The translations under genes and the position numbers were made by a program. A stretch of DNA of 64,000 nucleotides from Epiperipatus broadwayi (taxonomy: Eukaryota; Onychophora; Udeonychophora; Euonychophora; Peripatidae), in contig JAQFVV010013077.1 in NCBI GenBank assembly GCA_028023455.1, positions 124,001 through 188,000 of the forward strand, read 5' to 3'. Below the pieces are notes generated by a model. It was not told the DNA's origin. It ran no database searches and worked only from the letters and a program-made list of their open reading frames with translations. Shown here piece after piece: positions 58,060 to 64,000 of this stretch. Each line of letters starts with the position of its first letter. The first letter of the stretch is position 1.

Positions 58060-60660
58060 TTTTTAAGATTAGATACTGGAAAAAATCAACAATTTAATAT
58101 TAGATGGGATATTGATAGATTTTATGAAGTTAGCAAAAAATAAGAGATTGACAATTGGAAAAGTGCATTATGTATCTTAATATATAAGGATGAACAATGG
58201 AAGCTAAAATGAGGAGGGGTCATTATAAATAAAAGAGGAAATTGGTGGTATATCAATCACAATGACAAAATTATCAAGATAACAGAAGATACCAAATACA
58301 GATATTTCAAATTCATGCCTTAATAAATTTTGATTTAGATGAAAAAATAGACCATTTTTGTATAGATGTTTACATTCAAAATTGTCATGTAAAAATTATT
58401 ATAGAAAATTTTAATGCTATTATAATTGGAAAATAAAAATGCTCTTGGAAGAATTTGTATATGATCACATCTGCAAATTATTTTTCTGAGAAAACAACCA
58501 AGGGTTCAAATGAAAATAGTAGCATCCATACTTTTAAGGTACATTAGAATTGAATTATATTTTGATTTAAAAAATACACTGAAATATGCTTAATAGAATA
58601 AAGACAGGAACTGAATGTTAATTAATGAAATTTAAAATATGAGTAAATGCAAAGCTAAATACAACAACTATTATAAAAATTTATATCTCTTATCTTCAGA
58701 AACATTTAATGAATTTATGTTATAAATTGCAAATCATTTTAAAATATTAACAGACATTATAACCAGAAAAAAAAATCAATAAAAAGATGAAAAATACTCT
58801 ACTAAGAACAGATATACTGATAGCAGAAAAGAATAATACAGCAATTCACCCATATAATTTTAGAATGGCAAGGAATTTACAAAGAAGAAAAAAATATGAA
58901 AATATCTTTTTAATTATCCTTTTAAAAAAAAAACTGAAAAGGGTATTGAAAATTTTGTAAATGATATAGAAAAAAGGATTAATGATGATATAGAAAACAT
59001 GATTGTAAAATGACCAAAGAAAAATCTAAAAAAAAAAGATGTTACTATTACTAAAATAACATTATAAGTATATAGAATAATTCTGTAAAATAAAATTGGA
59101 AAACAAAATAGCTTCTGCAATTATAATAATAACTTTTAAAATGCCAAAACTTTTAAATGAAGAAGTGAGATATGCAATTAAAGCTATGAAGATTGAAAAA
59201 GCTTTGGGAAGAGATGAAATCGTAATAAATATTTTTTAAAAATCAGATGAAGAAATAGAAAAATTGTTGACAAAGCTATATGTCAAATATTTAAAAAATA
59301 AAGATACACCATATGCAGTAAAATTGATATTTATGAAAGATAAAATATTAGAAGTTACAGTAGTCTACCTACAGTTTTGTTCATTACAACTTTATGAAAT
59401 ATTATATTCATCCTTTCAACTTATGTGTTCTTTAGTTATTGATAAAATTATAAAATATTTAAATAAATCCCCCACACTGTTAAAGTGATAAAAGAAAGGT
59501 GGATTTATTTCGATTTTATCATTACAATTCATCTACAAATAACTTTGGACTCAAACTATTCAAAAAAAACAAACAAACTGGACTTTCAAATTGGTTATAT
59601 CAAAATAGATGACCAAAGCCTTATAACAATTAATGATTATGAATTGGCATTATTCTTTGGATTTGTAGATTATGAAAATGCATTTGTCATTTAAGCATTT
59701 TAGTAATGACTAAAAACTTTAAACGTAAGGATGAAGATCCAGGATATTGCTAAATTTTTAATAATATTTATCAAAATACAGAAGCAATGATTACGCTACA
59801 TAAAGATAATATAATTAACAATAACAAGTATGTATGGCAGAGATTAAAATCTCTCCAAAACTTTGTTTAATATAATAAACGCTATGGTAAAAAGAATAAA
59901 TAGAAATTATTCAAGTCAAATAAATTTTGCCGATGATGTAGTCATTTTTACAAATAATGCTTCAAAGCTTTAAGAAATGTTGTAAGAGCTAGGAGTAAAA
60001 ATAAATGGTAAACAAATCTAAATAACATTCAATAGATATTCGAGAAAATAATAATAATGATGATTAATAATAATGAATTAGAAAAAAGTTAACAACTATA
60101 AAAATATCTTGAATAGATTTTTAATAATGGATGAAAATAATCATAGAATTAAATTTTGATGAATTGTTTTTGACAGAAATAATATTGGAAGGAAAAATAA
60201 GCTAATATACTTAAGAAAGATATTTAAAAAAATGTGTTTTACTAGTGCTGAATTATAAATCTAAGACATAGACAATAATTTTAAAAAAAAACAATACAAA
60301 CATTAAAAATAGCATGGTAAATATGAAGAGATGGTAGAGGATTCAAAATAAATAACGAGTGATAGAGCAGATCAGTTATTATTTACAAATCTAAAATTTA
60401 AACACTTAACAGAAAAGCAATGGAAAGATGTATAGTGGAAGTAAGAAGAAAGGATTGAAAGGGAAATATGTGGGTGATAGAACAAATAAGAATCATTGAC
60501 ATCATAAAAGAATTAAAAGATTGAAATGGAAATAAACTGGGCATGTTGCTAGAAGAGATACCAGTAGATAATCAACTGAAGTTATAAAATAGATCACAAA
60601 GGACTATTTAAGCAGTGAATTCTCAAGGATTGGAAATGCATTGTGATGATAAGTAGTAAT
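58060..60660 (+). mobile_element. RTE-like LINE, decayed, endonuclease plus RT
   Basis: Plus strand, in order: endonuclease remains (DNWKSALCILIYKDEQWK near 58150, ENFNAIIIGK near 58405, matching GDFNAKIG); RT start EEVRYAIKAMKIEKALGRDE near 59160-59220; LTKLYVKYLKNKDTPYAVK near 59270; FVDYENAF near 59665; catalytic FADDVVIFTNNASKL near 59925-59970; C-terminal VIEQIRIIDIIKELKD near 60475. These are RTE/BovB-type motifs and order. Stops and frameshifts throughout; a remnant of about 2.6 kb. The 3' end should match the fragments at 26.4, 30.7 and 40.9 kb. Confidence 0.72.
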
Positions 60661-61002
60661 ATTCTGAGGAAAACTCTGGAAGAAATCACAATAATTTTGT
60701 TCCTTTTTTTGTTAGTTACCATTTTTGATTTCCTGAAATCTTTGGTGTTTTCTTAGGATTTATTTTTTGTTATCATTATTAATTAAATAAATGGAATTTA
60801 ATTTTCCTCCAAACCAATTTACTTAATAATACCTTACAACAAATAGCCAATATCACATGATCACCATTCTTTATGCTTATACAAGCTGTTTACACAGAGG
60901 CCAAACTCTCCATACGGTAGCACCACACAGTGCAAGCCAGAGTAACCAATAGATTCAAAAAGGTTTGTGCATAAAATCCCCATCTTGTGCCTACTCATCC
61001 AA

Positions 61003-61040
61003 TATCCCTAGATTAGTTTCTAGCTTGTGGCTTTCATTAG
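61003..61040 (-). ncRNA. Hammerhead motif, left arm (degraded)
   Basis: Minus strand CUAAUGA (61040-61034) replaces CUGAUGA, then AAGC/GCUA around CACAA, GAAA, UA, AUC and UAGGG. G5 is lost, so it is inactive by prediction. Confidence 0.55.
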
Positions 61041-61082
61041 ATCCTAAGATCTAGGTGCAGTGCTCTCAGATCCAAGGCTCCT

Positions 61083-61122
61083 CCTCACTGATGAAAGCCA
61101 CAATCTAGAAACTAGTCTGGAG
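61083..61122 (+). ncRNA. Hammerhead motif, right arm (core intact)
   Basis: CCUCA, CUGAUGA (61088-61094), GAAA (61108-61111), stem III A-U and C-G with loop UA, GUC (61115-61117), UGGAG. All core residues are present, but stem II (AAGC against UCUA) is reduced to about one or two pairs, so activity is doubtful. Confidence 0.62.
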
Positions 61123-61343
61123 ATATTGGATGAGTAGGCATTAGATGGGAATTTTATGCACAAACCTTCTTGCATCCATTGATTACTCTGGCTTGCACCG
61201 AGTGGTGCTACTGTATGGAGAGTTTAGCTTCTGTGTAAATAGCCAAAACATTAGAAAAATGCAAATACTGTATTTCACAATACATTTCAATTGAATCAAT
61301 CTCATTCAAATGGCCAGGCTTTTATTGCATCTCCAAAACAATC

Positions 61344-61628
61344 TAACCTTATTGATAGTCAAAATAAGACATGTAGATGTCTGAAAATTTCAGATTTTTC
61401 CACTCAATAGATAACTTTTAGCTAAGTGCTTAGCTTTGGGTTGGTATTTTTAGATCTAGTGTCTGAACCTACCCTGACATCTCTTTGAGGAGTGCCAAAG
61501 CATGAAACCATGGTCAGGGGTTTGGGGAGGGGTTCCTGACAGAGATATTTTAAGGGCTGGCTCTGGCTAAGCATTTATCATAAAGCTTGTAGAGGAATTG
61601 GCAATCCTCACTGTTTATAACCTTATTG
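61344..61628 (+). mobile_element. Hammerhead-bearing retroelement, family C, with TSD
   Basis: The insertion 61355-61617 is flanked by an 11-bp direct repeat, taaccttattg, at 61344-61354 and 61618-61628. It starts with atagtcaaaataag, which is the reverse complement of the 3' tail of the 21.8 kb copy, so a short inverted tail precedes the sense unit. It is clearly homologous to 21810-22137 but lacks the TCATGTGAT tail at its right end. Confidence 0.8.
61479..61521 (+). ncRNA. Hammerhead motif (family C, C3 lost)
   Basis: Identical architecture to 21940-21982 (GUGC/GCAU, GAAA, stem III with GUC at 61513-61515, AGGGGU), but the core reads UUGAGGA with U at C3 (61485). C3 pairs with G8 in the catalytic core, so activity should be much reduced. 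Confidence 0.65.
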
Positions 61629-62107
61629 CTTTTAAATATCTACACAAAAATATTATTAGCCTTTTCTTTATGTCTTCTATTGCTTTCCTCTGCATACATT
61701 GTGAAGCACTTATTTTTGTTCTGATTTTTATAGCTCACCAATTTACTAGCACAAATGCAATATATTTTAGTTATAGTTTTTGATAAAAAAAGTGAAGCCT
61801 TTTGTATTTCAAAAAATGTGCATAATATCAAGCAAAGATATATGCAGGAAGAAAGAGTCATTAGTGGATCTAATGTTGTTTAAAATTATAATATATATAA
61901 ATAAATAATATGTTTAATATTAAACAACTTTTTATATGTAACTTGAGATCCAAAGCATGCAATCATCAATCATTTTATTTATATCTTTTTTTAAGTGGTA
62001 AATTGGGGAGGAGGTTAAGCAATAAAATGGTAATAATATTTATCTCTCTCTTTTTTATTTTTTATTATTATATATAACATTTTAAAAATTACTATTTTTA
62101 TTTAACT

Positions 62108-62205
62108 TTTCAACAAGTGTGTGATCAAGTGTATCAGTGGTATGAGATAGCATGGATGACTGAGTGTCGTGTGAAGGTCTGAGTTCAAACCCCCTATATA
62201 TTAAA
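62108..62205 (+). mobile_element. tRNA-like part of the hammerhead/tRNA-like family
   Basis: The plus strand starts at acttttcaacaagtgtgtg, has TATCAGTGGTATGAGATAG (box A-like), GAGTTCAAACCCCC (box B) and tail CCCCTATATATTA. The hammerhead is absent, a 5' truncation just 3' of it. This is the least diverged box A/box B pair of the family in this window. Confidence 0.65.
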
Positions 62206-62559
62206 ATTATTTTGTATTATTTCTAAAAGTATATATAAATTGCAAGAAAATATTTTAAATTTTCGTCAAACACACACAATAAGACTATTTTACTGAATGC
62301 CATGTAATAAAAAGAAATAAAAGGTCAGATCAAATTGGTTAGAAATAGTATAAAAAAAAAATTACAAATCATAGTGAGATTGGTTTAGCACATAAAAAAA
62401 CTTTAATAATTTAGTGTCAAAACAATTTTTAACTTTCTATAAAATATACACTGAATGAGGCTGTAGAGTATAGGAAAAGAAAAAAGTTGACTGGCTATTT
62501 TAAGGAAGGAAATAGCTGCAAGTAATTGAAGAATAAAGTAAAGGACACAAAAATGGTTT

Positions 62560-62690
62560 AGATGTCACTAATTCCACCACTTCCTTTATTTTGTTGTAAT
62601 CATAGTTCTGAGGAAGACTGCAGGACAGTCAAAACGTAAGATTGTAAGTGTATATCTGCAATAAAAGTTTTTTTACTACAAGATATTTAA
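62560..62690 (+). mobile_element. Penelope-like 3' end fragment
   Basis: cacttcctttattttgttgt, then TCTGAGGAAGACTGCAGGAC and AGTCAAAACGTAAG, then AATAAAAG. The hairpin GACTG/CAGTC is perfect. Same family as 5.75-5.95 kb. No coding remains. Confidence 0.55.
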
Positions 62691-62789
62691 CATAAAGGGT
62701 GTGAATTTGTATTTATGATTTAGAAGTCTAAGTTATTGTGGGATCTATCCATTGGAAAAAAAATTATGACATTTTATCAATACCAACAA

Positions 62790-62885
62790 AACATAATGAA
62801 TAATATTTCTGTAGTGTAATATTATTCATTATCGAATATTCCTTAGTCTAATGGCTGACTAATAAAAATTATTAATATACCAACC
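62790..62885. repeat. Copy of the 11.0 kb inverted-repeat family
   Basis: aataatatttctgtagtgta followed within 50 bp by ctgactaataaaaattatta matches both landmarks of 11005-11213, with the region between them shortened. Confidence 0.5.
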
Positions 62886-63289
62886 CAACATCATTTAATT
62901 CCTTCAATTCGCTATAATATTATAAAGAAAAGCAGCTATCTTTTCTCTATTCTAGCAAGTTTGAGTAAAACAACAATGGTTTTAGATATGAATCCCAAGC
63001 ACTCATTTAAAAAGGCAAATGCCAGAATACTCACCAGGGGATGGGAACTAAATTGCAGCATTATCTGATATCCAATGATTATTCACATTCTTATAATAGA
63101 AGGTGCTAGAGTACAGAAAGGAGATTTGCTTTTGTTTAGAATATTGTAGTAAGCTGAAAGAATCTAGAGATGGGCTGATATTAACATTGCTAATTAGGAA
63201 AAAAGATATGTATAGTTAAAATAGAACCAAGGTTTCTAAAATATGTAGCTAACGAATCCAGCACCCCATCTATTAAACGACTGACGAAT

Positions 63290-63400
63290 GTGTAACTGCA
63301 TTAGTTTCAGTTTTGAATCTCAAATTCTCACTGATAAAGGCAAATCTCAGAAACTAATCTAGGGATAAGGATTTAAGTTGCACTATCATCTTGTAATCAC
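63290..63400 (+). mobile_element. Degraded family A hammerhead remnant
   Basis: CTCA, CUGAUAA (63331-63337), AGGCAAAUCUCA, GAAA (63350-63353), CUA, AUC and UAGGG follow the family A order. It continues ggataaggatttaagttgca and atcactgactaatca, resembling the family body. Old copy; no boundaries visible. Confidence 0.5.
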
Positions 63401-64000
63401 TGACTAATCAGGTTTACCATAAATAAAAAATAAAGTTGAAAAAAAAAACTGCTATTGTTTCTATATAATGTAATAAACATATTAATACAATGACTATCAA
63501 ACATAAAACCAAGTTCATAAATATTTATAAACTTTGAGGTATTTATAATATCTACACGACATACCATGTCATATTATAGACAACATTATAGACCTAGGAT
63601 CACCCAACCTGGTCTCGGCCACCGTACTAGAAAGGTAGTAAGTATTTACCAGATGTTAAAAGAAAAATCACAGATTACTATAAATATGCAACAGGCATTT
63701 AAATTTTTTTGCAGAGTTGCATATGCATCTTATAAAATAGTCTAACTTCATACAAACCTATAAAAGTTTCAATTTTGATACTGACATTCATATACAGTTT
63801 ACAATTATTTTTTTGGTCAGCAACACAAGAAAACAACCCATGAGCTCTGTAGTTCTATTTGCATGACTTGTAACAATAGTCAAACAACTTGTAACAACAG
63901 CGTGATCTATCTCTTTATCTATGATAGTCCATGAATATTTAAAGTTAGTTAAGTGAGTGTGAGCTAAGCCCATTTGTAAAAAAATATACATTTTTTAACT
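63401..64000. other. AT-rich stretch, nothing recognised
   Basis: No gene or repeat supported to the window end. The minus-strand 67-codon frame at 63788-63991 has no recognisable motif. Confidence 0.5.

Larger units (their letters stand above)
60841..61246. mobile_element. Palindromic family A hammerhead element with TSD
   Basis: The insertion 60851-61236 is flanked by a 10-bp direct repeat, aaatagccaa, at 60841-60850 and 61237-61246. Two near full-length family A units lie head to head around a loop (61041-61080) containing atcctaagatctaggtgcag. Each arm has a hammerhead. The left end carries tatcacatgatcacc and the right arm stops at ttctgtgt. This is the largest palindrome of the family here. 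Confidence 0.8.

Noticed and set aside
874-61236. Palindromic repeats as DNA-transposon MITEs
   Set aside because: Target duplications vary from 9 to 14 bp, ends are ragged and unequal, and single-orientation copies exist. This fits target-primed reverse transcription better than a transposase with fixed-size duplications.
63030-63075. Strong donor-like CCCCTG|gtgagt on the minus strand as a first PTP exon
   Set aside because: The short open segment (MLQFSSHPL) has no family support and ends in phase 0, not the phase 1 needed by the 37250 exon.

Overview
The window looks like nuclear DNA from an AT-rich invertebrate animal genome (about three quarters A+T by eye). The evidence is one split protein-coding gene with spliceosomal introns of 3-11 kb, and very dense remnants of metazoan retroelements: CR1-like, jockey-like and RTE-like LINEs, Penelope-like elements, tRNA-derived SINEs and a probable solo LTR. 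I cannot name the species. No prokaryotic gene, operon or CRISPR array is present.

The only cellular gene I can support is on the minus strand. Six exons (37250-37174, 30443-30309, 27314-27246, 22498-22293, 10878-10812, 5486-5429) encode most of a protein tyrosine phosphatase catalytic domain of the PTP-PEST (PTPN12/18/22) group: DHSRV, YINASF, KCERYW, WPDHGIP, the HCSAGCGRTG signature split across an intron, and VQTK. Splice phases agree across the first five exons. A small exon must be missing between 10812 and 5486. The 5' exon(s) and the C-terminal exons were not found. Everything else lies in introns or upstream of this gene.

The most striking content is a set of about 18 hammerhead-ribozyme motifs in 64 kb, carried by short (150-410 bp) elements in at least three related families. 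Family A lies at 0.9, 2.6, 4.1, 12.1, 13.1, 22.9, 27.8, 32.4, 49.5, 55.2 and 60.8 kb (some copies have lost the ribozyme). Families B/C lie at 5.0, 37.5, 21.8 and 61.3 kb. A third family fuses a hammerhead to a tRNA-like box A/box B module (38.7-39.06 and 54.3 kb, with ribozyme-less pieces at 25.1 and 62.1 kb). Four motifs look intact by inspection (21.96 kb +, 37.55 kb -, 38.83 kb -, 54.39 kb -). Many copies are flanked by 9-14 bp target-site duplications, so they arrived by target-primed reverse transcription. Many are head-to-head palindromes rather than single units. They resemble metazoan retrozymes, which are hammerhead-bearing, non-autonomous, Penelope-associated elements.

Layout: 0-5.4 kb, ribozyme elements and a foldback; 5.4-10.9 kb, two PTP exons, a foldback and SINEs; 11-13.4 kb, inverted repeats and ribozyme elements; 13.4-17.3 kb, unassigned; 17.3-21.4 kb, decayed CR1-like LINE (PHD finger and SGNH esterase ORF1; endonuclease and RT ORF2); 21.8-31 kb, PTP exons with ribozyme elements, LINE tails and SINEs; 31-37 kb, Penelope-like fragments in inverted pairs and palindromic repeats; 37-39.5 kb, PTP exon and ribozyme elements; 40-53.3 kb, LINE remnants; 54-64 kb, ribozyme elements, a solo LTR candidate and an RTE-like LINE remnant.
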